From: JBFLYH01 sp964630235
GTDB taxonomy: Bacteria; Oederibacteriota; JAAXVQ01; JAUVAV01
Assembly: GCA_964630235.1 (NCBI GenBank)
Contig: CAZVUO010000003.1
Coordinates: 124,001 to 188,000 of the forward strand
DNA length: 64,000 nt
Direction of reading: 5' to 3'
Below are positions 16,493 to 25,305 of the stretch, piece by piece. The translations under genes and the position numbers were made by a program. The notes beneath the pieces are model-generated. The model saw only the letters and a program-made list of their open reading frames with translations. It had not been told where the DNA came from and did no database searches. The first letter of the stretch is position 1. The number at the start of each line of letters is the position of its first letter.

Positions 16493-17290
16493 CTATTTGT
16501 ACATATCCGGCGCGAACCGCCCGTCATCCTCTTCGTCCTCCACGAACGGCAGAGGCTCCGGCGGTTCCGAAGCGAATTCATAGAAGATCTTCAGCGCGTC
16601 CTTGACCGAGAACATGCCGTCCGTGGCATTGAAGGCCACTTCCGTGACCGCATGCTGCTGCTGGCCGCCCATTCCCGTGCCTGCCCGCCGCTCCATGTCT
16701 GCGGCGCTGGAAGCGGCCGCGGGCGCCCTGGATTCGGATTTAGCGCGGACACTGCCCCGGGTGTACTCTTCGGCAAACGGCTCGGGCGGATGGAGCGCCA
16801 TGTCCAGTTCCTGGGCATTCCAGAACCAGGCAATGCCGATCACGCCCAGATTACGGGTATAGGGTTTGCCTTCCTTCTTTTCCTTCCACTGAGCATAAGC
16901 CGCCGTGTCTTCGGTGAAGAGAAATTTACGCAGGGTCTGGCTGCTGGTTTGCCACCCCGAGATCGTGATCGAGGAACGGGGTTCAATGATCCATTTTTTG
17001 GCGTTCCGGGGGGTCGTGCGCTTGCCGTCAATGGAATTGAGCCCATCAATGGAAACCGCCACGCCAACCCGCACGGGCAGAGGGTTGCGCACCACGATGG
17101 AATACTCTTCTTTGGGTTTAACCTTCAGCGTGGCCTGGTTGTTTTCCTTGAATTCGGTGTAGCGCCGGTTGTTTGACTTGACGACAAAAGCTTCAAACGT
17201 GTAACCCTTGAACTGCACGGTATGCGCGATGGCCAGATCGGCCGAAAAAACCAGGAACATCACTGCTCCCGCAAGACAACGCCAGTTCAT
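16493..17290 (-). CDS. Exported protein of unknown function
   Basis: 265 residues with a signal peptide ending at AIAH (residue 23). The mature N-terminal half (25-165) is strand-rich: HTVQFKGYTFEAFVVKSNNR, YSIVVRNPLPVRVGVAVSID, RNAKKWIIEPRSSITISGWQ. This resembles a beta-sandwich domain seen in uncharacterised periplasmic proteins. Residues 175-215 are low-complexity Ala/Ser/Arg, and the tail is acidic (PFVEDEEDDGRFAP). I do not recognise a characterised family. Its leader sequence and its terminator hairpin are the same as those of the YXWXPGYW gene at 11541-12518, suggesting a shared origin of the flanks or shared control. Confidence 0.6.
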   Translation of the reverse strand: MNWRCLAGAVMFLVFSADLAIAHTVQFKGYTFEAFVVKSNNRRYTEFKENNQATLKVKPKEEYSIVVRNPLPVRVGVAVSIDGLNSIDGKRTTPRNAKKWIIEPRSSITISGWQTSSQTLRKFLFTEDTAAYAQWKEKKEGKPYTRNLGVIGIAWFWNAQELDMALHPPEPFAEEYTRGSVRAKSESRAPAAASSAADMERRAGTGMGGQQQHAVTEVAFNATDGMFSVKDALKIFYEFASEPPEPLPFVEDEEDDGRFAPDMYK

Positions 17291-17446
17291 GTTCTTCCTC
17301 CTTGGTTATAATGTCCAGCCAGCCCGGCCCAAAGGGCGGGAGAAACACCTGCGTTATACCCGACTTGCCATCCTATCACCACCTTCAGGCTTCGCCTTTC
17401 TCCGGGTCTAGTTGAAAAGTGTGGGAATCAACCAACGCTCAGTTAC

Positions 17447-17483
17447 CAGGCTGATGTAAAAGCCCGCAGAGCGTTCTTTTTCG
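17447..17483. repeat. 37-bp dispersed hairpin repeat, copy 1
   Basis: CAGGCTGATGTAAAAGCCCG followed by CAGAGCGTTCTTTTTCG. It matches 35 of 37 positions with 58747-58783. The middle can fold as AAAAG-CCCGC..GCG-CTTTT. Confidence 0.75.
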
Positions 17484-17500
17484 AATACGTTGCGTAGAAT

Positions 17501-17533
17501 ACCCCGTGAAAAATCAGGGATTTTTCACGGGGT
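17501..17533. repeat. Perfect 14-bp-stem hairpin
   Basis: ACCCCGTGAAAAAT (17501-17514), loop CAGGG, ATTTTTCACGGGGT (17520-17533). It is not adjacent to a stop codon. Role unknown; it could be a bidirectional terminator or protein-binding site. Confidence 0.65.
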
Positions 17534-17688
17534 AACCGTTAGGTGCCGGCCCTACCAGCCTTAAATATCCTGGAGGGCCAGTACAGAGTGCTAGCGGAAT
17601 ATTTATCGGTTTTTCAGCACCCTGTTAGACACCGCCAGCCGGTATTCGGCTTTCCGTGGAGGAATATCCAAACCCGTTCCTGCGGGAT

Positions 17689-18327
17689 TTAAAAGAACGC
17701 GCCTATGCTATACAGCACCATGAAGCGCGAAAGCGTTTCGGTATCGTAGGCCTGCTTTAAATTATCGGCCGCGGTCTCACCCCGGTAAAGGACATAACCG
17801 ACCCCGAGCTGGACCGTCAGCCACTCGAACGACCTGAATCCGAATGTCAATCCCGCGGCCTGCTGGCTGAGGTCCGCGCTGAATCCCTGATGCCAGTACG
17901 CCAGGGATAGATAGTGACTGCGCAAGGTCGGTTCGAAGTGGAAATTGACCGCCGCGCCGTAACCTTCATAGCCGGCGCCGGCTTGGATCGCAAAGCGGTC
18001 AAATACCAGCAGTTCCAGGTCCGCGCCCAGCAAAGAACCGCCGCCGTGAAGGAATCCGGCCAGAACAGCCCAGGTCTTGGGTTCTTGATCCTCAGCCTCC
18101 TCCTCGGCAGACTCTTCCGCTTCGGTCTCAGCAAAAACACCGCTTTCTTCCTCCACCACCACCTCTTCAGCCTCCTCGAAGGTCTCTTCCGGAACCACCA
18201 CACCGCTATCCACCGCTTCGATTTCAGCAAGAGGAGCAGGCGCGGGAACCGCCATCTCCTCGGCGAACGCCGCACCCGCAAGCAGCAGCAATCCTCCCAC
18301 AACCACCGTTAATGTCGGCCCTTTCAT
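17689..18327 (-). CDS. Exported protein with acidic linker and barrel-like C-terminus
   Basis: 212 residues: signal peptide to AFAEE (residue 23), a very acidic low-complexity linker (about 30-85, Glu/Val-rich repeats such as EEVVVEEESG), then a strand-rich region (90-212) with alternating aromatic residues (FAIQAGAGYEGYGAAVNFHF, WLTVQLGVGYVLYR), ending in Phe-Phe. That resembles a small outer-membrane barrel with a C-terminal phenylalanine signal. No family recognised. A purine-rich AAAGGAAA site precedes the ATG. The three beta-helix genes lie just upstream on the same strand, 52 bases away, so co-transcription is possible. Confidence 0.6.
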   Translation of the reverse strand: MKGPTLTVVVGGLLLLAGAAFAEEMAVPAPAPLAEIEAVDSGVVVPEETFEEAEEVVVEEESGVFAETEAEESAEEEAEDQEPKTWAVLAGFLHGGGSLLGADLELLVFDRFAIQAGAGYEGYGAAVNFHFEPTLRSHYLSLAYWHQGFSADLSQQAAGLTFGFRSFEWLTVQLGVGYVLYRGETAADNLKQAYDTETLSRFMVLYSIGAFF

Positions 18328-18379
18328 TCTGCGCTTTCCTTTCTATCTTCAGTCATTGGGCGGGCACAGGGACGCGCCC

Positions 18380-21061
18380 TTACCGAATCACCGCCGCTTT
18401 GAGCGTGGCCTTTTCCTTGCCGGCCACAAACATCCGCGCCACATACACCCCTGGCGCGACCTCCTTCAGGTCCCAAACCAAGCTTTGCCCCCTGCCAGCC
18501 GGGAAATCCCCCGAGAGGTTCGCCACCTGCTCGCCGGCAAGGTTATATATATGCATTTCCACCCGGGCCGCCGCGTCGAGGTGGAATACGAAGGTCATGC
18601 GGTCGCGGGCAGGATTGGGATACGCCACCACGGATTTGCCGCCCAGGTCCGCCCCAGACAAGGCGCTGGTCGGCGTCACGGTCATGGTCGAGGTGGCCGT
18701 GCGGCTGGGCGTAGCCGTGGGCGTGGGTGTGCGCGGGTCAGGCGTGGGCGTAGTGGTCGCGGTAGGAGAAACCGTGGCCGTAGGCGTTGCGGTCCGCGTC
18801 ACCGTGGGCGTGGCTGAGGCGGTCCGGGTGATGGTGGCCGTGGGCGTGGCATCCACCACCTGCTGGTTCAAGGAAAAAACCGAAGTATCCCCCTGCGACG
18901 TGGACGCCGTGGCGCACACATATTCGCCCGCGCTCAGGCCGGACGCGGGCCAGCTCCAGTTCCCGCTGCTGTCCGCTAGCACGTACCCCAGCCAGGCCAG
19001 GCTCCCGCCGCGCACGCCGGCCCCGCGGCTTGCCTTGAAGATCTCGATATAGTCAGAGGGCTGGCTCGTGCCCCACACAGCCGACAGGTTGGCGAACAAA
19101 ATGGTTGGCACGGATTTGTTGTTGTTGCCGTAATTTCCAGCCGTTCCCAGGTCAATGCCTTCGCCGCTGAAACCCGTGATGGTGTTGCCATAAATGCCGT
19201 TGCGAATGGCCTGGGTTCCTATGACGGCCACCCCGGTCTGGCAGTTGGTGATCAGGTTGCCCTGGCCCGTAAGCTTCCAGCCCAGGCGGTTGTTCGAGCC
19301 AGCCTCAACCCGGATGCCGGTAGTGAGCGCGATGGCTGGCAGGGAGCCGTTGGGCAGCAGTCCGAGCCAGTTTCCCACCACAGTGTTGCCCTGCGCCGCG
19401 GCGCCGCCGATATGCACGGCGTTCTGCGCGCCACAGATGACGTTCCGGTTGTGCGCTTCCGTGCCGCCGATCTTATTGCCCGCGGCCGCATTGAGGTGGA
19501 TCTGATAAGAGCCGTTGGTGATGGCCGTAGTGCCGGCCGCGTTGGTCCCGACGTAGTTCCCCACCACGGCATTGTTCCAGACCGCGTTAAAGGAGATCCC
19601 CACGCCGCTGTTGCCCGAGATCACATTTCGGTGCCCGTCCAGGAAACCGCCGATCTCGTTGCCCGTGCAATTCGCGGGCGAAGTGGCCGAGAGTAGTATC
19701 CCGGTGCTGTTCGGCCTGGCGGTCGTGCCATTGGGCTGAAGCCCGATCAAATTGCCCCGTACGCAGTTGAAACGGCCCTCGTGGATCTGCAGGCCAAACG
19801 AAGTGTTCCCGCTGATGACATTGCCGAAGTTGGCGCCGAGGTTGTCGCCCCCGATCACATTGCAGTGGCCCACCACGTACAGGCCGACCGAGGCATTACC
19901 CAGGCCCGCGGCGCCGTCGCGGTTGGTGCCGATGAAGTTGCCGGCTATGGTATTGCTGTCCGCGCCGATATAGACGCCGTAATTGGCGTTGCCGCCGATA
20001 TAATTGCTCTGGTTCAGTCCGGCGTCGCGGTCGCCGCCGATCAGCAGGCCGCGCGTATTGGCCGCGCCCAGGCCGTACTGATTGGGAATAGCGGTGTTGG
20101 CAAGGTTGAACCCCAAATAGTTGTTCTGGGCCACGCAGTAATCCGAGGCCGACTGAAAGTAAATGCCCCACCCAGTGTTACCCGCGATGATGTTGTGGTA
20201 GCCCCCGGCGGCCAGGCCGATAGAGTTGCCCGGCGAGCTGTCCAGGGAGATGCCGGTCGCGTTGGGCACGGCCGCGTTGGCGTTCGCGTTCAATCCCACG
20301 ATGTTCCCGCACACCGTGTTGCCCTGCGAATTGCCCCGGATATAGACGCCCTGGCCGCTGCTGTTGCCGGAGATCAGGTTGCCTGAACTGCCCATGGCGC
20401 CGCCGATCAGGCACTGCTGACAGGCGTTATCCAAGTATATTCCGCGCAAATTGCCCAAGCCCGCCAGCCCGTCCGCGGTGGTGCCGATCCGGTTCCCCTG
20501 CACCTTCATCCGGAGCGCACCCTGAGCCCAAATGCCGGCTAGGGTATTGTTGGAAAGAACGTTCCCTTCCCCCGCACGGCCGATCTGCGCGTCTGCCCCG
20601 CTCTGGTAGATACCGATCCGGTTGGGCAGCAGCGTATTGCCGTCCCAATCCACGCCGATGCGGCAACCGGTTACCGTATTCCCGCCGCTGGTCACGCTCA
20701 AGGCCACGTCCACGTGGACCAAAGCCAAGTTCTTGACCCAGCTGCCACCGCTGCCCGCGCCCAGGACCAGCATGGAAATGGTCCTGTTCCCGGCGCCGAT
20801 GACCACGTTCTTGTTCTCGCCGTCTATGATGACCGGCGCGGTGACCGTGATGCCCGTATACACGGTAATGGAATTCCCGCCGAACAGGTCAAAGAGGATG
20901 GTGTCCACGGCCGGGGTGGCATTGGCCTGCTCCACGGCCCAGCGCAGGGTGTTGGTGCCGCTGTCCGCGCGGCTGATGACCGTATAGGTGGCGGCCCATA
21001 CGCCCCTGCCTGCCAGAAGTAGAGAAGCCAAAATGAATGCCATTCCTGCCATGCGTTTCAT
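18380..21061 (-). CDS. Secreted parallel beta-helix protein with Thr/Pro linker and sorting-type tail (paralogue 1)
   Basis: 893 residues from the ATG at 21061 behind GGAGGGAG; a longer frame from 21094 has no better site. A signal peptide ends at VWAATY. The N-terminal CSLREA-like segment (SRADSGTNTLRWAVEQAN) starts a long right-handed beta-helix (about 25-710) built of ~60-70-residue units of the type GNYVGTNAAGTTAITNGS..NKIGGTEAHNRNVICG. A Thr/Pro-rich linker (about 745-800) is followed by an ~88-residue tail: VVAYPNPARDRMTFVFHLD, IYNLAGEQVANLSGDFPAG, APGVYVARMFVAGKEK. The tail is FlgD-Ig/T9SS type A-like. Beta-helices commonly act in polysaccharide binding or cleavage or adhesion; no catalytic residues were identified. 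Confidence 0.82.
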   Translation of the reverse strand: MKRMAGMAFILASLLLAGRGVWAATYTVISRADSGTNTLRWAVEQANATPAVDTILFDLFGGNSITVYTGITVTAPVIIDGENKNVVIGAGNRTISMLVLGAGSGGSWVKNLALVHVDVALSVTSGGNTVTGCRIGVDWDGNTLLPNRIGIYQSGADAQIGRAGEGNVLSNNTLAGIWAQGALRMKVQGNRIGTTADGLAGLGNLRGIYLDNACQQCLIGGAMGSSGNLISGNSSGQGVYIRGNSQGNTVCGNIVGLNANANAAVPNATGISLDSSPGNSIGLAAGGYHNIIAGNTGWGIYFQSASDYCVAQNNYLGFNLANTAIPNQYGLGAANTRGLLIGGDRDAGLNQSNYIGGNANYGVYIGADSNTIAGNFIGTNRDGAAGLGNASVGLYVVGHCNVIGGDNLGANFGNVISGNTSFGLQIHEGRFNCVRGNLIGLQPNGTTARPNSTGILLSATSPANCTGNEIGGFLDGHRNVISGNSGVGISFNAVWNNAVVGNYVGTNAAGTTAITNGSYQIHLNAAAGNKIGGTEAHNRNVICGAQNAVHIGGAAAQGNTVVGNWLGLLPNGSLPAIALTTGIRVEAGSNNRLGWKLTGQGNLITNCQTGVAVIGTQAIRNGIYGNTITGFSGEGIDLGTAGNYGNNNKSVPTILFANLSAVWGTSQPSDYIEIFKASRGAGVRGGSLAWLGYVLADSSGNWSWPASGLSAGEYVCATASTSQGDTSVFSLNQQVVDATPTATITRTASATPTVTRTATPTATVSPTATTTPTPDPRTPTPTATPSRTATSTMTVTPTSALSGADLGGKSVVAYPNPARDRMTFVFHLDAAARVEMHIYNLAGEQVANLSGDFPAGRGQSLVWDLKEVAPGVYVARMFVAGKEKATLKAAVIR

Positions 21062-21182
21062 CGTGATCTCCCTCCGTTCGTGTGGTTCAGACACTCAGAC
21101 CATCCTTGCATCTATCGGGTGGCCACGCAGTCCCGCTCCTGCAGCTATCAGGCGGAACCGCGGATGCGGCCGGATGCCTGCT

Positions 21183-21204
21183 GGGCGGGCACATAGGCCC
21201 GCCC
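21183..21204 (-). terminator. Hairpin directly after the second beta-helix gene
   Basis: GGGCGGGC (21183-21190), loop ACATAG, GCCCGCCC (21197-21204), touching the stop codon at 21205. No T-run follows on the minus strand, so it may be an RNA-stability hairpin or a REP-type element rather than a strong terminator. Confidence 0.5.
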
Positions 21205-23010
21205 CTACTTCAGTACCGCCACTTTGAGCGTGGCTTTTTCTTTGCCGGCCACGGCCATCCGGCACACGTACACGCCCGGCGCCACGTCGGCCAGATTCCA
21301 GACCAGGCTCTGCCCCCGGCCGGCCGGGAAATCGCCGGACAAACCGGCCGCCCGCTCGCCCGCCAAGTTATACAAGGTGATTTCCACCTTGGCCGCAATG
21401 TCCAGGTGGAAGACAAAGGTCATCCGCCCTTTTGCGGGATTGGGATAGGCCAGCACGGATTTGTCGCCCAGGTCCAGGCCGAGCAGCGGGTTGTCGGGTG
21501 TGACCGTGCAGGTGGGCGTGGCCGTGCGCGTGGGGCTGATCGTCGGTGTGGGAGAGATGGTGAACGTGGGTGTTATGGTGGAAGTGACCGAAACCGTGGA
21601 GGTGACCGTGATGGTCCGGGTCCGGGTGATGGTGGCCGAATGCGTGGCCGTGGGCGTGCGGGTCACGGTGGGCGTGACGGTAAACGTGGGGGTATGGGTG
21701 GAGGTAGGCGTGGGCGGCGGCACCAACACATTGGTCGCAAACTCAGACGTGTTGTTCAGGGTGTCCGTGGCCAGGGCGGTCACGATCTCGCCGCCGATCA
21801 GTCCAGTTGGCACAATGCTCCAATTGCCACTGCCATTGGCCGTGGCGGTTCCCAACAAATTCAGCGCGCCGCCCTGCTGGCCAACCGCCAGGTCGGCCTT
21901 GAAAACCTCGATGTAATCCGAAGGGCCGGCCGTGCCCTGGATACTACCAGTCAGGGCGGTGGTAATGATTGGCGCGGTCTTGCCATTGTTGGTCCCGGCA
22001 TTGACCAGGTCAATGGGCGAGGTGCCGACCGCCACCAGGGTGTTGCCGAAAATACCGTTATAATCCGTGGCATCGTCTTCCAGCCGCAAATAGGCGCTGT
22101 AAATCAGGTTGCCGTAGGCGCCCCCGCCCTGGGGCCCGATGAAATTGCCGCTCGCGCCCGAATGGATATAGATATCCCGGCTGAACTGGCTGGACGCGGG
22201 ATTTCGGTTGGCCAGCAGGTTCATCCAGACGCTGGTGACCGAATTGCCCGAGGCGCCGTTCCGGATATCGATGCCATAGTTGTTGCCGCAGATGACATTG
22301 CGCCGGTATCCGGTCGTGCCGCCGATGGCGGTCTGCACGGCCCCGGAATCCAGGACAATGGCATTGCTGTTGAAATTTTCAGTATATCCGGGTTCCAAGA
22401 CGCCGATGTAATTGCCCTGGATCTTGGTGCCCACTGAATTGCTCACGTAAATGCCGGTCATGCCGTCCACGATGGTGTTCCCCGTACCCGTGCCCACGTT
22501 GCCGATGTAGACATTGGTGCCGCCGCCCACCCACAGGTTGGTGTAAAATCCGACCCCGGTGGTGCCGTTCCAGTCCGTGCCCACGCGGCAGTCATAAATG
22601 CCCGACATGGTGCCGCTAAGCGCGATGCCTGTGCTGCCTCCGCCGGTAGGCCCCGAGTGGATGAAGGCCAAATTGCGGAACCGGACATAGGAAGCTGAGA
22701 CCTGGATCGCGGCCATATTCAGCGTGCCGCCGTCAATGACGACTGGGTAGGTGTCGTCCGCGTTGCCGACCAGCGTGAGGTCTTCCGTGAACTGCAACTG
22801 GCTGGCCAGCACAATGGTGCCCACGTTGTTGAAATAGATATTGTCCCCCTCGCCGTTGGAATTGGCTTGGGCCACGCAATCGCGCAAGGACCCGGCCCCG
22901 CTGTCATTGTTGTTGGTGACCGTGAAATTGGCCGCACTCACCGGAATGGCGTTGATGAATCCAAACATCGTCAGCCAAATGAAACCGACGAAACCTCTGA
23001 ACATCTTCAT
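21205..23010 (-). CDS. Secreted parallel beta-helix protein with Thr/Pro linker and sorting-type tail (paralogue 2)
   Basis: 601 residues, the shortest of the three paralogues. A signal peptide ends near VSAANF; the CSLREA-like opening is TVTNNNDSGAGSLRDCVAQAN. The beta-helix (about 30-400) has fewer units than its neighbours (e.g. YIGNVGTGTGNTIVDGMTGI, IGPQGGGAYGNLI). The Thr-rich linker (about 430-510) is made of TPT, TVT and TITRTRT-type repeats. The tail (YPNPAKGRMTFVFHLD, LVWNLADVAPGVYVCR, ending KVAVLK) is about 77% identical to that of paralogue 1 by my count. AAGGAGG precedes the ATG. The variation in helix length with a constant tail points to diversified binding regions on a common export or attachment module. 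Confidence 0.82.
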   Translation of the reverse strand: MKMFRGFVGFIWLTMFGFINAIPVSAANFTVTNNNDSGAGSLRDCVAQANSNGEGDNIYFNNVGTIVLASQLQFTEDLTLVGNADDTYPVVIDGGTLNMAAIQVSASYVRFRNLAFIHSGPTGGGSTGIALSGTMSGIYDCRVGTDWNGTTGVGFYTNLWVGGGTNVYIGNVGTGTGNTIVDGMTGIYVSNSVGTKIQGNYIGVLEPGYTENFNSNAIVLDSGAVQTAIGGTTGYRRNVICGNNYGIDIRNGASGNSVTSVWMNLLANRNPASSQFSRDIYIHSGASGNFIGPQGGGAYGNLIYSAYLRLEDDATDYNGIFGNTLVAVGTSPIDLVNAGTNNGKTAPIITTALTGSIQGTAGPSDYIEVFKADLAVGQQGGALNLLGTATANGSGNWSIVPTGLIGGEIVTALATDTLNNTSEFATNVLVPPPTPTSTHTPTFTVTPTVTRTPTATHSATITRTRTITVTSTVSVTSTITPTFTISPTPTISPTRTATPTCTVTPDNPLLGLDLGDKSVLAYPNPAKGRMTFVFHLDIAAKVEITLYNLAGERAAGLSGDFPAGRGQSLVWNLADVAPGVYVCRMAVAGKEKATLKVAVLK

Positions 23011-23041
23011 GCCTGTGCCCTCCTTGAAAACGAATTACTGG

Positions 23042-25105
23042 TTATTTCACCACCGCCACTTTAAGTTTCCCTTCCTCTTTCCCGCCGATCAGCACCCGCG
23101 CCACGTACACGCCTGGCGCGACATCCTTCAGGTCCCAAACCAAGCTTTGTCCCCGGCCTGCCGCAAAATCGCCCGAAAGGTTCGCCGCTTGCTCGCCAGC
23201 AAGGTTATAAATATGAATGTCAACCTTGGCCGCCGCGTCGAGCTGGAACACGAACGTCATGCGGCCCTGGGCGGGATTGGGATAGGCCACCACGGTCTTG
23301 CCGCCGAGGCCCACACCGGCCAGGGCCGAGGTGGGGGTGACCGTGCGCGTAGGAGTGCGGGTAGGGGTGGCTGTACGCGTTGGGCTGATCGTGAAAGTCG
23401 GGGTGATCGTGGGTGTGGGGGTGATCGTGGGTGTGCGCGTCCGGGTCGGGGTCATGGTGTGCGTGGGTGCGGGGCTCAGCACGACATTGGCGCTGAACTG
23501 GGAGGTATTGTTGTCTGTGTCCGTGGCCAGAGTGCAAATAAAGTTACCGGCTTGGACCAAGCCGGTCACATCCAATTGCCAGGCGCCGGCGCCGTTGGCA
23601 GTGGTCGAACCAATAAAACGCACGCTGCCCCCGGCTCCGGTGGAGCTTTCGGCGATGAAGATCTCGATCAGATCTCCTGCCCCAGCGGTCCCGGCAATCA
23701 ATTCACTATGATAGGTGGTGATGGTCGGCGCGGGATGGGAGCCATTGCCTCCATTGCTTAAGGTAATGGGTTGGGTGGTGCACGCCACGATCGTATTGCC
23801 GAAAATACCATTCTGTATGGTGGCTGCGCCGTCCACCAGCACGCCGTTCCCTGATAAGTTCCCGATCAGGTTTCCCGTGCCTATGCCCGGCAGCCCGACG
23901 AAATTGCCATGCGCTCCCGAAAGAAGGTTAACGCCGTTCCCGGCGAAAGCTGCGACCGAGCCGTTGGGTAGGAACCCGATCCGGTTCCCCAGCAGTGTGT
24001 TGCCCGCGGCGCCTGCGCTACTTAGCCCGATCGGATTCACCAGGTAATTGCTCTCGATCAGGTTGGGGCCGCAGTTGGAGAGGAAAATGCCGTAGTTGGA
24101 GTTTACGATCGCGGCTGTGCCCGCGGCATTGCAATCGATATAATTCCCGATCACTTCCACTCCCCTGCTGTTTTGCACCTGGATGCCATCCATGGTGTTG
24201 CCTGCCACCACGTTACGACGTCCCGCCGTCCTGCCGCCGATGATGTTGCCTCCGGAGCCGTTGCAGAAGATACCGTGCTGACCATTCGCAATGGCGGCCG
24301 TGCCCGCGGCGTTCAAGCCGACGGTGTTGCCCCAGACCGAGTTGCCCTGGCAATCCGCGTTGATCAGGTAAATCCCATGGAGCCCGTTGCCGGAGATGAG
24401 GTTCCCCTCGCCGGCGGTCTCCCCACCGATGATCCCGCCGCTCGAGCTGTTGCTGTAGATCCCATACTGCCCGTTGGCCAGCGCGGCGGTCCCGGCGGCG
24501 TTGACGCCGATGTAGTTGCCCCGGACCCGGTTCCCGCGCGGATCAATGGGGTAGTTGATCTCGATGCCGGAGGCGCTGTTGGCCGAGATAAGGTTGCGCT
24601 CCGCGGCCGTAGCGCCGCCAATGTCGTTGGCATGGCTGCGGATGCGGAGCCCGTTGACGTTCCCTCGGGCGGTCCCGCCCCAGTCCACGCCCAGCCGGCA
24701 GCCCCAGACGCGGATGCAGTTCGCGCCCTCGTCCAGGAACACGCCGTTGCTGCCATTGATGACCGCCACGCCGTTCAAGGTGCTGCCCGTGCTGCCGGAC
24801 TGAAAGTGGAACAAGCTGGTCGAAGAAGCGCTGGCGCCCACGGTCTGGCCGCTGCCGTCGATCCAGACCCGGTCGGTAATGATCAGGCTTGCATACGCGG
24901 TGATGGACCCGCCGATCGAGCCGCTGAAATTGATCCGGTCCGCTCCTGGGCTGACATTGGCTTGATCAATGGCGTCCCTTAGGGACCCTGTTCCGCTGTT
25001 GTTGTTGTTGGTGACCGTATAAGTGGCTGCCTGCAGGAAGGATAAGGGAGAGAAAACGAAGAGCGTGACGACGATAGCGAATATTTTTCCGTGGTTCTTC
25101 AGCAC
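23042..25105 (-). CDS. Secreted parallel beta-helix protein with Thr/Pro linker and sorting-type tail (paralogue 3)
   Basis: 687 residues starting at a GTG (25105) with GAGGAGG 7 bases before it. A signal peptide ends at LQAATY. The opening TVTNNNNSGTGSLRDAIDQAN is nearly the same as in paralogue 2. The helix (about 30-500) carries ~48-60-residue units (NGQYGIYSNSSSGGIIGG, NYIGVNAAGTAALANGQ, GNTVGLNAAGTAAIANGQHG). A Thr/Pro linker (about 545-595) and the conserved tail (VVAYPNPAQGRMTFVFQLD to KVAVVK) follow. It is probably the first gene of the tandem array; only 31 bases separate its stop from the start of paralogue 2. Confidence 0.82.
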   Translation of the reverse strand: MLKNHGKIFAIVVTLFVFSPLSFLQAATYTVTNNNNSGTGSLRDAIDQANVSPGADRINFSGSIGGSITAYASLIITDRVWIDGSGQTVGASASSTSLFHFQSGSTGSTLNGVAVINGSNGVFLDEGANCIRVWGCRLGVDWGGTARGNVNGLRIRSHANDIGGATAAERNLISANSASGIEINYPIDPRGNRVRGNYIGVNAAGTAALANGQYGIYSNSSSGGIIGGETAGEGNLISGNGLHGIYLINADCQGNSVWGNTVGLNAAGTAAIANGQHGIFCNGSGGNIIGGRTAGRRNVVAGNTMDGIQVQNSRGVEVIGNYIDCNAAGTAAIVNSNYGIFLSNCGPNLIESNYLVNPIGLSSAGAAGNTLLGNRIGFLPNGSVAAFAGNGVNLLSGAHGNFVGLPGIGTGNLIGNLSGNGVLVDGAATIQNGIFGNTIVACTTQPITLSNGGNGSHPAPTITTYHSELIAGTAGAGDLIEIFIAESSTGAGGSVRFIGSTTANGAGAWQLDVTGLVQAGNFICTLATDTDNNTSQFSANVVLSPAPTHTMTPTRTRTPTITPTPTITPTFTISPTRTATPTRTPTRTVTPTSALAGVGLGGKTVVAYPNPAQGRMTFVFQLDAAAKVDIHIYNLAGEQAANLSGDFAAGRGQSLVWDLKDVAPGVYVARVLIGGKEEGKLKVAVVK

Positions 25106-25305
25106 AGCGACCCCTCCTCGTTGCCGGTTTTCAAATCGTCAGCCGCGGGCGCTGACGCGCATCATCACCGTGCGCGTATCCTGATCAGCGAGGAGGAGGG
25201 TTGGTAGGATACCCGAGCTTTAAGAAGGTATTATCCGTCTTTTTAAGGTATCCGAAAAGCCAAATAATCGTTAAAATGGGCCATCCCACCAACGAGGAGC
25301 AGCTT

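Larger units (their letters stand above)
17291..17688. other. 398-base gene-free stretch with hairpins
   Basis: No reading frame here looks coding. It contains a 37-bp repeat (17447-17483) also found at 58747-58783 and a perfect 14-bp-stem hairpin at 17501-17533. The rest shows no recognised site. Confidence 0.6.

Noticed and set aside
18660..18860. Short-period repeats that might be a CRISPR array
   Set aside because: The repeats have no constant spacer length and translate in frame as a Thr/Pro linker.
21082..22437. 451-codon open frame on the plus strand
   Set aside because: Antisense to the second beta-helix gene; its Gly/Arg-rich content mirrors the Thr/Pro linker repeats.
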